Both the position numbers and the translations under genes were made by a program. Below, one piece after another: positions 54,524 to 64,000 of a stretch of 64,000 bases of DNA. Position 1 is the stretch's first letter; each line of letters opens with the position of its first letter. Source of the stretch: Chlorokybus atmophyticus (taxonomy: Eukaryota; Streptophyta; Chlorokybophyceae; Chlorokybales; Chlorokybaceae); assembly GCA_009103225.1 (NCBI GenBank), contig RHPI01003578.1, positions 18,534-82,533 on the forward strand, in the 5' to 3' direction. The notes under the pieces are model-generated. The model saw nothing but the letters and a program-made list of their open reading frames with translations. It was not told the DNA's origin and made no database searches.

Positions 54524-57500
54524 TAAAGTGAATAGGGTAAACCGCCCTAACTTCGTAACCTAACCTATCTTCGTATAACCTAGTTAACAGGCGCTGTAGG
54601 GCGCATCTGTGCTCTGATTGGCTTGAGCCTTATAGGGTTGGTATTAGGCATGTGTAGGGTTCGTTTGAACCAAAAACGTTGTAAAACGGACAAATATGGT
54701 GGTTTATTCTATTGTTTGAATATAGACAAAATAAACCACAATTACCGTGTACATAATGTCATAACTTTGTTTGATTATAACTTTTGCAAATGTTGGCTAA
54801 ATAGGATGAATCTAAGCGCAAACGATTGCTTGTGTAGTGCTTAATCTAATTCCCAAAGGTATTACATTTGGGGCGGTGATGCAAAAGTTGCATGGTTAAG
54901 GGTGGGGGGGGTAACGCGTAAGATTTTGGGTGAGATGTAAAAGTGCAAGAGTGAGCGTTTGGGCTTGAAATTTGGCTTGGCGCCTTGTTCTAACGTGCTA
55001 GACTGTTTGAAATGTGTTAGTATAGTTGGCAATGCTTAGAAACTATAGTGGTGTGGTCAAGGTTGGGGTGGTGAGGATGTGAGGTGTCCGCATGCATATG
55101 CCACATAGTGTGTATGCAAGTGAGCGCATGCAAGTGTGGGGTTGTGAGCAGGTTTGAGGCAGCAGTGTAACGCATTAGGCTTGCTTAAGGATACAAGTTA
55201 TAGCTGTGCCTACCTCAACCTCTACACTACTCGAGGCTACCAATGCGAGGCAGCAAGAGTGCACGGGTGGGTGATGTATGCCTCTGCACAGCATCATCAT
55301 CCCTGTGGCATCCCACTCAGACCACCCATGTCTCACATATCGCTGCTCTGGTGTGTGTAGGGCAGCAAGCGGGTGAGAGCAAAGACCCCACGCAGCAAGG
55401 GTCCTCGAGGCCTCCACATGAGACATCACGCCAACGGCAGACATATCACGGGTTGTGAGTGCAGTCAGAGAAGGGTGCATAACGGTGGGTGCTGCAACCC
55501 AGGAGCTGAACATCCCATACACAACTTTACGTGACTACTGCACGCATCCTGAGAAGCTTGAGAAGCCAAGGTTAGCACTCAGCACCTGCCATTGCATGTG
55601 TTAGCAACTGCAGTTGTCAGCACACATTAGCAATGTGGTAGCAATGCATGTACATGAAAAGGCAACTGTTCTGATGTGCTATGCAACTGCGTGCAGGGGG
55701 CCAGGTGCACCCACTCTTGTAACTGATGCAGAGGAGGATGACCTGGCTGCCTACGTGATTGCTAGGAACCAAGTCGGACGTGCAATAACTTGGACAGAGC
55801 CATGCCTTGAGGTGGGCAAACGTTTATCAAAAGACCCAAGAAGACTGTTGCTGAAGGATGGTGTACCTTGCCGGAAGTGGAGTGATGCATTCCAAGCTAG
55901 AAGGCACCTGTCATCACGCAAAGCTGAAGCTCTGGACCGTTCACGGAGGGTTGGCTTGAGCAGACCCGTTGTGGAGCACTACTTCAATGTGCTGGAGGAG
56001 GTTGTCAAGGACTTGGGGATGGGGCCGGACAGAATTATCTCCGCGGACGAGATAGGAGTTGAGCCTGACACTGCCATGCAAAATCAGCGAGTGATTGTGG
56101 CAAGGTACGTGTATCCCTGTGTGTGCAATATATGCTTAGCTCAAGTGTGCAATGAATGTGACATACGTGTGCACATGCAGTGGTTCTAAGTGGGCACAAG
56201 CTGCAACAACGGGTTCAAGGGAACATGTTACCTTGATAGCCGCAGTCACTGGCGTTGGCTATGCATTCCCACCGCTGGTGATAGTGAAAGGACAGAGGCT
56301 GAGCAAGGATATTGATGGCTTTGCAAAGGGTGTGCCGCTTGCCCGCTTCAAGGCACGAGAAAATGCTTGGATGACCACCGAGATCTTTGAGCTCTGGGTG
56401 CAGATGATGGTGGACCACATTCCAGGAGGAGTCTCTGTTACCAAGCCTGCACTGCTTGTCATTGATGGCCATGTCAGCCGTTACAACGCAGCCATGACCA
56501 CCTTCGCCAGAGAGCATGGACTACACATCCTCATCCTTCCACCCCACACAACTCACAGACTGCAAGTGCTGGACGTGAGTTGTTTCCACCCCTTCAAGGA
56601 AGAGTACCGCAAGCAATATGCAGCAAGGCAAAGAACACGTTACAACTACCACCTGGGCCGAGAGAAATTCCTTAGCATGCTCGTACAGCCATTTCATGCA
56701 TCCATGGCACCTCAGACCATCATCAGCGGCTTTCGTGCATGCGGACTCTGGCCGTTGAACAAGCATTGTGTGGACAAGTACCTGCCACCTGTTCTGCCCC
56801 AAGGACACCTTGGGGCTTTGCTGGATGCCATCAATGCTGAAGTTGCTGAGGATCCCGCTACCGACCAGGAAGCCCCCAACCCAGAGGGAGATGACTGCGC
56901 ACCTGGCACAGAAGCACCAGCCAAGAAGAGGAGAGGGGTGAAGGCTGCCCACCTCCTCACCAGTGAGCAGATGCATGAAATGCTAGAAGAGCAAGATGCA
57001 GAAAAGGGGCGGAAGAGGCAGGACAAGATCAGAAGGCAAAAGGAAAGAGCTGACAAGGCTGAGGCTGCTAAGCACGCAGCTGCTCGGAAGGCAGCCAAGA
57101 AGGCTGCCAGTGAAGCCAAGAGGTTCTTGGAGGAACAGGAAAAGGAGGAGAGGAGAGCAGCCAGGCAAGACAAGCAGCAAGAGGCAGCCCAGAAGAAGGA
57201 GGAAGCTGAGGAGATCGCGCACAAGGTGCAGGAGCCAAGGGAGCAGACGAAGGCAGAGGCGATGGCGATCCTGTGCCGCTACGAGTGGAACAGTGTCTTG
57301 TGTGACAACCAGCAAGGACTCCCTTTCCTTGACAGGTCTGAGGACTACGCAGACACCCGACTCGCCCCTCACCCAGCAGCCAAGGAAGCCGGAGCTAGGT
57401 GGAGAGCTAAGAGGAGAGCTGCAGCGCAAGCCAAAAGTCAGTAATGGCCAGCCATAGTAGAATCTGCAGACACATGTACATAGATTACTAGGACCATAGC

Positions 57501-58400
57501 TAGCGGCTTTAAACACACAACTATGCAACACACATGTGTGCATGCACAAGCTTACATGCACAGGCTTGCACGCATAGGATTGCTTGCACACACATGCTTG
57601 CACGCACACACATGCTTGCAAGCACATGCTGGCAGCACAGCAGGTAACATGCAAAGCACTTGGTTACCTTGCGGCCAGCGCTGTGCACAGGGCCTCCAAG
57701 CCCGACAACGCCCAGGGTCATGCCCACGCCACCAGCGCCTGCGCCGCCCCCAAGCCTACAACATTGCAACACCTAAAGCTGCTTGGCGCCAAGGCTGCGC
57801 ACACCCTTGGCGCCACGAAATGGCTGCAGCCATGCACAGGCCATCAAGGGCCTCAAAGCACTGCCTGCACCGCCCTGCCTGTCACTGACAGGCACTTCAA
57901 CAGCCCTCACCACCCCTCAAACCCAGGCAATTACGAAATTAGGGCGAAAGTCACTTTTGGGATAAGCCCAAAAGTGGCCTACTTTGGCGCGCTACGGACA
58001 GCGCGTTACTTGACCATAAATGATGAAAAAATAACCATTATGTAGCTGATATTTTTCTCTACAAGATGCCTATATACTTTACCGCCGCCAGATGATCACA
58101 GCGCCTGCAAAATGCTTAAAAACCTAAAAACCTACGAAGTTAGGGCGATTTACCCTAGTGAGTGAATTCCCCCATTCACTCGCGGCCGTCGGAATTTATA
58201 ACTAATCACTCGTGGAGAGTGTGGAGCATTGGCTGCAGCCCCGAGCTCGGGCCCGCAGTCTCGTACTATGGTTACTACAACTCAACACCCCCTAATTTAT
58301 AGGGCTTTGTTTGTGAGGCGGGGTTGTTTTCGCATCACTACGGTATCGGTATACGAAAATAGGGTCGTTTACTAGATCGGGGCGATTTACCCTACACCGC
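54524..58400 (+). mobile_element. pogo/Tigger-like DNA transposon
   Basis: A pogo-type transposase gene is enclosed by inverted subterminal repeats. The left block at 54528-54561 (AGGGTAAACCGCCCTAAC, then TTCGTAAC) reappears in reverse complement at 58127-58168 and, weaker, at 58350-58398 and 57930-57958. Further shared bases (CAGGCGCTG) follow in the left and right ends. Short hairpins ATTCACT/AGTGAAT lie near both ends. The exact termini and a TA target duplication were not determined. The transposase is intact in its catalytic part, so this may be a young element. Confidence 0.75.
55441..57444 (+). CDS. pogo/Tigger-like DDE transposase, 5' end unresolved
   Basis: Exons: about 55441-55570, 55697-56104 and 56181-57444, with GT-AG introns at 55571-55696 and 56105-56180 that keep the frame. 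The first has a helix-turn-helix (VREGCITVGAATQELNIPYT, then LRDYC) that would bind the transposon ends. The DDE_1 catalytic core follows: first Asp in ISADEIGV (about 56047), second in LLVIDGHVSRYN (56464), third in THRLQVLDVSCFHPFK (about 56573). After the core comes a Lys/Glu/Ala-rich coiled-coil-like tail (about 56990-57260), longer than usual. No stop occurs in the core. Upstream of 55441 a stop closes the frame, so another 5' exon is needed; an ATG at 55243 is one candidate. The enzyme would cut and paste the element at TA sites. Confidence 0.85.
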
Positions 58401-58530
58401 TACACCCGGTGCGAAACGGCCCTTAACTTGGGGACAGGGTTCTTTTGGCTGTCTGCAAGGTGATTGTACATGCGTGACCGAATTCGAGACTATTAATTAA
58501 ACTTATTGCTTAACGGCGAAACCGCTGTCA
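57445..58530. other. 3' flank and right end of the pogo-like element
   Basis: No gene. It holds ACATGCTTGCACGCACACAC repeats (57530-57630), hairpins at 57784-57815 (TGGCGCCAAGG stem) and 57952-57976 (CACTTTTGGG stem, loop ATAAG), and the right inverted repeats of the transposon. Confidence 0.6.
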
Positions 58531-60114
58531 ACGGCAGTGATATAGACCTGGGTCATTCCGCGGGTTTGCAGCTGGACTCCTTTTACTTCCGCCCGGAAAC
58601 AAAAGCTTCCTAACAAATGATGGAAGTTCCAGCAACAATGTCATACCTATATGGCGAGCCTTGCCTTCCGGAATTGCCTTCAATGACACTAACAGTAAGG
58701 TAATTGATGAAAAGTCGTCCTGTAAGCCGTTGACGTGCATGTAATATCTCAATGTAAGCAAGACAGTGACTACTTGTAGTATATAACCATTCTATACGCT
58801 TAAGATGAAATTAAACCTATAGATCAATTAGAAAGCCAATAGTTACTGACATTCCGCCAACGAATGGAAAGTTCTGTCAGCTGACGGAAGGGAAAAACTG
58901 CGTGTGAGCACGCCACTTTTCCATTTCGAACACAGACGCTTTCGGATGGGAAGTTGGCTCCGTTCAGGAAAGGGCACAGGTGTACAGTGACGGGGAACAC
59001 ACGTTTCCGTTGCAGTGTTGGGGCGGGGCTTTTGGAAGGACGCCTTCCGGGGGAGGCTGGGAAAAGATCGCGATCTGCAACGGGAGCCGGTTCGCGCGAG
59101 ATGTCCAGTCGTCGGCGGCTCAGCCGCTGGCACCTTGCTTCAAGTTGCGGTGGCGCGCATGGTCGCATTGAAGATTGACTGCTTCAATTGCCTCAATGAT
59201 CTCTGTCAGTCTGCACCGCACGCCGAAACGCCGTTCCGCGTCCCGTTGGGCTTTGCTTGAACCGCCGTTAAGGCTCCTAAGTTGTCAACGTGCCGCGTTG
59301 TGGTTGGCGCACGTCCCCCCTCTCCGCACATAAAAGATCTCATCACGCAGCGTTGTCACTGAAGTATCGCCTGGTTGCAACCATCCCCCGCTGGACTGTT
59401 TTTTGGAGTTGGAGTTGGGAGTTGGAGTTGTTTGGCGGGCGGCAGCCTCGGTTTTCAGATCTGCAGCGACTGGCTAGCTTGATACGGCAGCACGACGAAA
59501 GCGGCAGCGGCGGCGGCGGGGGAAAGGTCAGTGGCGGTAACAGCGGCAGCGCACGGGGGAGGCGGGGGTGGCGGAGCGAGGCGGTTGCGTAGAGCAAGCC
59601 TGTCTGGGAAGGAGAGCAGGACGCTTGACCAAAGGTGAACGCACCGGTGGTAACGGCGGCGGCATTGTGCGCGCCCCGTGCCAGCCAGACACACCCGCCG
59701 CCCGCCTGTCCATATGGTGGCAGCAGGTGCGGGCTCATCTCGGAAACGATGGCTTGCTGGTCTGTTTACCTGCAATGCGCTGCCTATCGCATTATACCGA
59801 CCGCACGACTGTATTGAACCGCTGCACTGGGCTTGTGATCATGCACATGCTTCACCTGCTGGTTGTCAAAGTGAGTCAACATCATTGGCTCAGGCTGCTG
59901 CAACCTCGGTTAGCTTCTAACATAAAGCTGCAATGCTCCACGTCAAGTCGTCGACACCGCATTGTTCAAAGCAGCGTAAGCTCAACGTCGTGTCATAACA
60001 CTACGACAGCGCTACAAGTACCATATCGTGACATGACTTGTTTGTCTCAACCTTGTCAAGACTGGCTTTCGTGGGGTTTTCAGCCGCAGCATCTCAATTA
60101 GTTCAACTGTGCAG
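58531..60114. other. Upstream region of the desaturase gene
   Basis: No confident gene. ORFs at 58528-58761 (-), 58954-59592 (+) and 59568-60101 (+) lack family signals. The first exon of the desaturase should lie here: a donor candidate is GTCAAA|GTGAGT at 59870, preceded by an ATG-containing frame, but I cannot prove it. (CGG)n occurs at about 59503-59525. Confidence 0.4.
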
Positions 60115-62040
60115 ATGCCGCTGCCGAACAGGTCGTGTCTGTTGAAAACATTGTGAAGCCACACACCCGGATCATCACCGAAGAGGAACTCGCCAAACAC
60201 AATTCCGCCAAGGACTGCTGGCTCGCCATCAACGGGAAGGTATGTTACAGACCAGCATTGCCGCCATTGTCCAAGTCTGCATGCCTGGCTTTATCAAGCG
60301 ATGGTGATGAGTTGGTGTCCTGCCATTGTATGCAAGCTCGTGCGTGGAGCAACTTGCCAATGCCCGCATGCGTGCAGGTCTACGATGTGACAACATGGCT
60401 GTCAAAGCACCCTGGTGGCGGTCTGGTGCTGGTCAACTGCAGCGGTCGGGATGCCACGGACGCGTTTCTGGCATATCACAAGCCTCCTGTGAGCACAGCA
60501 CAGTCAGCCGGTCTGTCGTCGGGCGTCGCACACCCGCATCCACTTTGGCACGGGCACACGCGCATGCGGGCTGATTGTTGTCGGCGAATGCGCCCCGCAG
60601 GCGAGGAAGTACTTGAGGGCCTTTGAGATCGGGGAGCTGGCTACGAAAGATGCCGAGCTGGATCCGCTCACGAAGGACTACCGCGAGATGCTGGCGGAGC
60701 TGGAGACCTCCGAGCTCATGCGCGCGAGGGCGGGCTACTACGCGAGGCACTGCCTTCTGGTGCTTATGTTCTTGGTAGCGGCAGTGGTGCTTGTCAGGCT
60801 CTCGCACCATCCCGTAGCCCTTGCGGTCAGCTCTTTCTGCCTGGCGCTTTTCTGGCAGCAGTGCGCGTTCATCGGCCACGACAGCGGACACAATGGCATC
60901 TTCCAGGACAACAAAGCCGACAGCATCCTTGGCGTCATCGCGGGTGACCTCCTCACCGGCATCAGCATTGGGTGGTGGAAGGTGTGTTTAACGACGTGCA
61001 TTGGTGTGGTAAGCCAGTAATGCAGGTCTAACGTGCGATTGCTCTCGTGCAGAGGACGCACAACAACCACCATGTGGTGTGCAACAGTGTCGACCACGAC
61101 CCTGATATTCAACATGTGCCGTTCATCGCCATCACCACCAAGTTTTTCAACTCCGTGCACTCCTTTTACAAGGGCCACGAGATGCCGTTTGATAGCTTTG
61201 CACGATGCATGGTCTCCTGCCAGGTATGTGACCCACTCCAACATGTGTCATATGAAACACCCAATATTCGGTGCAGCGCTGATCGGAGTGGTTACCCTTC
61301 ACACAGTCTACAAACTCATACGCGTGTGTCCTCGCAGCATTACACATTCTACATACTGATGACGGTGGCGAGGATCAACCTGTGGGCGCAGAGCGTGGGC
61401 ACCATGATTTACACAGAGGATGTGAAGTTGCGCACCGCCGAGTGCGTGGCACTGAGCGTGCACTGGCTCTGGCTGGGAGCGCTGCTGTCGTACGTGCCCA
61501 CATGGAGTGGGAAAGCTGCGTATCTTGCCTTTGCATGCGCAGTCTCCGGCATCCTGCACGTTCAGGTGAGTGCCAATGGTATGCGCATGGTGTAGTATGG
61601 GTGTGTGCGCGCATGTGCGTGTGTCACGTATGAACTTCTGGTCTGTGTGGCAGATTTGCCTGAGCCACAAATCGATGCACACGTATTTGGGTTTGCCGGA
61701 GGACGGGTCGTGGGTGAAGATGCAGATGGCGACGACGATGGACGTGGCGTGCCCGCGCTGGATGGACTGGTTCCACGGCGGCCTACAGAACCAGATCGAG
61801 CACCACCTCTTCCCTCGCGTGCCACGCCACAACCTGCGCCACCTTACTCCCCGCGTGCGCGAGCTCTGCGCCCGCTACAACGTGCCCTACAAGTCCGTCT
61901 CCTTCTTCCATGCCAATGTCATCCTCATGCGCAGCCTCCGCAGCGTCGCCCTCGCGGCGCGCGCAGCAGAATGCAGCAGCGCCTCCAAGCACGCCGTCGC
62001 CAACTCCCCGCTCTGGGACGCACTCAACCTGCAAGGCTAG
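60115..62040 (+). CDS. SLD: Sphingolipid delta-8 desaturase (cytochrome b5 fusion)
   Basis: Inserts a double bond at C8-C9 of the long-chain base of ceramides, in the ER membrane, with electrons from its own cytochrome b5 domain. Exons: 60115-60239, 60378-60488, 60601-60981, 61053-61223, 61338-61565 and 61654-62040, all GT-AG and in frame, about 467 codons; a short first exon upstream is missing. The b5 domain carries the haem motif HPGG (60408-60419). The three histidine boxes are HDSGH (60877-60891), HNNHH (61059-61073) and QIEHH (61792-61806), where Q instead of H marks front-end desaturases. Membrane helices lie near VLMFLVAAVVLV and between boxes 2 and 3. The segments LTGISIGWWKRTHNNHH and DHDPDIQHVPF, and the end LWDALNLQG, closely resemble plant SLD enzymes rather than delta-6 fatty acid desaturases. 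All key residues are present. It converges with the enkurin gene. Confidence 0.92.
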
Positions 62041-63026
62041 AGAGGACACACATGCACACATCACATCAGTGTCACTGCACCGCACCAGGCACATGCACTC
62101 TCACTTCATGTAGTTAGTCATTCATTGATTCATTCGTTTTGCAGCCTCTTCTACTGTTAGCAGTAGGATAGCAGCGATGTTTTGCACACAGGATGGAGTC
62201 AGAGAGTTTTGGGTGTTTCATGCGAGAGCTTTTAGCGTGGACAGCAGGTCAGTTTGTAGAACGTCATGAAGGAGTTGTAGAGCTACCATAGCCGTAGCCA
62301 ATTGTTTCATGGAACGATTTGTCGTGGGCTTTGCTTAGTCAAGTGGCCAGTTGTGTTGTGGCATCAATTCTGCGTGCAGGTGTGCAGTGCTTGTGTCTTG
62401 CATGGAGTAATGGATGCGGTGTTGTGTGGCCATTGCTATTGAACGTCTCTGAGTGTTTAGGCTTGCTTATGATATGAGAAGACTTGCCTGCCGCTGTGCC
62501 TTCTTGCAAACTGCTTACAGCTCTGATTGACCAAAGCTTACCCTCCACCAGATGACGCAGAATTGTCAATTGCTTACTTACATGTCAGGCAAGCAAGTCG
62601 CTGCAACTCAGTGCAGAATCTCAATGCAACGCGCCCACCTTGTGCAGTGCATGGCAGAATACGTGTGAGAGTACATGTTTTGCACAATTGATGTGCAGCA
62701 GGTTGACTTGACACACAATGTTCATTCAACCAACGCCTTGATAGAATTAGCAGTGGGTCATCCGCTAGCAACTTGTGTATGTAGCTGAGTAGCCTGCATC
62801 AGCAACTGCTGGCTGTATAGGCTGGAGAGAACCGCTCATTTGTTTGCAGCGCAATCAAGAGACACCATTGCGGGCAGCATATCACAAACGCATATCACTG
62901 CCAAATCTGTGCCAATTGTACACACTACTAACTGGTATCAACCCACTTGGTGGCGCTGCACTTGCGTAGCCAAGCACAATTTCGTGAATGAATGAATGTC
63001 TACACACAATGTGGCGTTGAACTTCT
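62041..63026. other. Intergenic region between convergent genes
   Basis: About 990 bases hold the 3' ends of both genes. No ORF with a family signal and no RNA gene is seen. No strong canonical AATAAA signal stands out close to either stop; a TGTAG-type signal, as used in green algae, could be sought near 62100-62110 (CATGTAGTT). Confidence 0.5.
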
Positions 63027-63976
63027 CTAACAGCTGTCCTCGACAAGCACATTTCGTCGTGACAGCATCTCAATGTCCCGCTCAATCTGCGTCAACTGCT
63101 CCTCATACCTGCCGGGCAAGGAGCACATAAAGGGTGAGTGAGAGGTGTCGCTCACTCACAGCAAGCAGGTGGTAGACTGAGGCGAGTTCCTCACCTCTCT
63201 TTGCGTGTCTTTTTGGCCTGCGTGTCTAGTGTGAAGGACATCTTCTGGTAGGCCTCGTTGACGCGCTGCCACTTCTCCTTCAGCCCGATGATCAGCGCCT
63301 CTCGCTCACCCTCGTCCATCCGCCTCACAGACGACTGTGGTTGTTGTGAGTATGCTGTCAACATCTCACCCAATCATGTACGCACACGCACACACATGCC
63401 CACGCTCACGCACACGCGCGTGCTTACGTCGTGTGCGCTTGCTGTTGCCTCCTGTTCTGCGCGGTACTCCTCAATCTGCTGCTGCTCCTGTCGCACCCTC
63501 TCCTTGACGGTGTTCAGGTACTTGGGCACCTTCCCGTAGCCGGGACGCTCCACAGACAACGACTCCTTCTCAGAAAGACGACGAGGCTCTGAACACACAC
63601 ACACACACACATCACAACACGCTGTCACTTTGAGTGCATGACTCTTTTTATTCTCACATCCGTGTTATGGTATTATGTATGCCTGGGCGTATGACAGCAG
63701 CAGTGATCCTTGTTGGTCACTCACTTGAGAGGATGGTGTCGATGGCGTTGGACGAGATGAAGTTCTTGGTGCTCTTAAGCCCGTACACCTGTGTGCAAGT
63801 GCGTCCATGCTGAGTTGTCGAGTGTTGCTGTCATCTCACGCTCACGCTCACGCTGATGCTGATGCTGCCACTACTGACCATGTTCGTGCAGGGTGTATGT
63901 ATAGTACTCATACTTACCGGCTCATCCAATGGGATGGCGGGCTTCACCTTTGCCTTGGCGGTCGTCACCGGCTTGG
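63027..63976 (-). CDS. FAP106: Enkurin-like ciliary protein (FAP106 type), 5' end outside window
   Basis: Five exons on the minus strand: 63976-63918, 63788-63725, 63588-63428, 63334-63195 and 63108-63027 (stop TAG at 63029-63027), with GT-AG introns of 85-140 bases. The C-terminal enkurin domain is clear: YGKVPKYLNTVKERVRQEQ, then EREALIIGLKEKWQRVNEAY, then SFTLDTQAKKTRKERYEEQ and IERDIEMLSRRNVLV. Upstream, VYGLKSTKNFISSNAI matches the conserved lead-in to this domain, and the first visible exon is Lys/Pro-rich. Enkurin (Chlamydomonas FAP106) is a microtubule inner protein that binds the A-B tubule junction in axonemal doublets; in animals it also has a calmodulin/TRPC adaptor role. It implies motile cilia. 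The gene continues past 64000, where further 5' exons are expected. Confidence 0.92.
63590..63613. repeat. (AC)n microsatellite in an enkurin intron
   Basis: A short AC repeat directly upstream of the splice acceptor of the exon 63588-63428. On the transcribed strand it is a GT repeat, an unusual replacement for the polypyrimidine tract. Confidence 0.85.
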
Positions 63977-64000
63977 CTGCGCACGACAACACCACAAGGT

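Noticed and set aside
56712..57654. Large minus-strand Leu/Ser-rich ORFs
   Set aside because: They are the antisense of the Lys/Glu/Ala-rich transposase tail, which gives long Leu/Ser/Cys frames by composition.
59343..59775. Pro/Ala-rich minus-strand ORFs upstream of the desaturase
   Set aside because: They arise from GCC/CGG-rich sequence, overlap each other in different frames and have no conserved motifs.

Overview
This window is nuclear DNA of a eukaryote and reads as a repeat-rich region of a flagellated alga. The two convincing host genes lie at the right-hand end. One is a multi-exon, plant-like cytochrome-b5 fused sphingolipid delta-8 desaturase (+, about 60.1-62.0 kb). The other is the 3' part of an enkurin/FAP106-type ciliary gene (-, 63.03 kb to beyond the window edge). 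Together they suggest a motile, probably green-lineage alga; the exact taxon cannot be read from the sequence. All introns I used are GT-AG.

Most of the rest is mobile DNA, mainly LTR retrotransposons. Two Ty3/Gypsy chromoviruses have defined ends and perfect 5-bp target duplications: an internally deleted one at 1799-5624 (+) and a near full-length but broken one at 44057-51066 (-). A third, larger Gypsy-type element runs from about 31.8 to 41.3 kb (+). It is unusual because a cytosine-5 DNA methyltransferase domain lies between its protease and reverse transcriptase, and a PHD finger follows its integrase. Two solo LTRs of one family, each with a perfect target duplication, sit at 8866-9323 and 34078-34504; the second is inside the methyltransferase element. 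A Copia-type family with only gag left occurs at 18.66-20.2, 20.2-21.74 and 23.27-25.55 kb, with further LTR fragments at 0.38, 13.3-13.9 and 15.5-15.9 kb. A DIRS/Kangaroo-like tyrosine-recombinase retrotransposon fragment (gag plus RT-RNase H) lies at 26.9-30.5 kb, and a gag piece of the same family at 6.65-7.68 kb.

DNA transposons are a decayed hAT transposase (16.1-17.9 kb), a pogo/Tigger-like transposase that is still open apart from its unresolved N terminus (55.4-57.4 kb, in inverted subterminal repeats), and a strongly decayed transposase-like gene (42.7-53.0 kb) split by the second Gypsy element. Two unassigned multi-exon genes are arranged head to head at 8.6-11.4 (-) and 12.1-13.1 (+) kb.

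Non-coding structure includes an array of CCATGCATGG-type palindromes (7.69-8.37 kb), several long perfect hairpins (25.98, 26.27, 26.85, 44.21, 44.59 and 50.88 kb), many microsatellites, a 32-base G run and one assembly gap (37913-38028). Many retroelement stops look like C-to-T changes (TGG or CGA to TGA, CAG to TAG), as expected where methylated cytosines deaminate.
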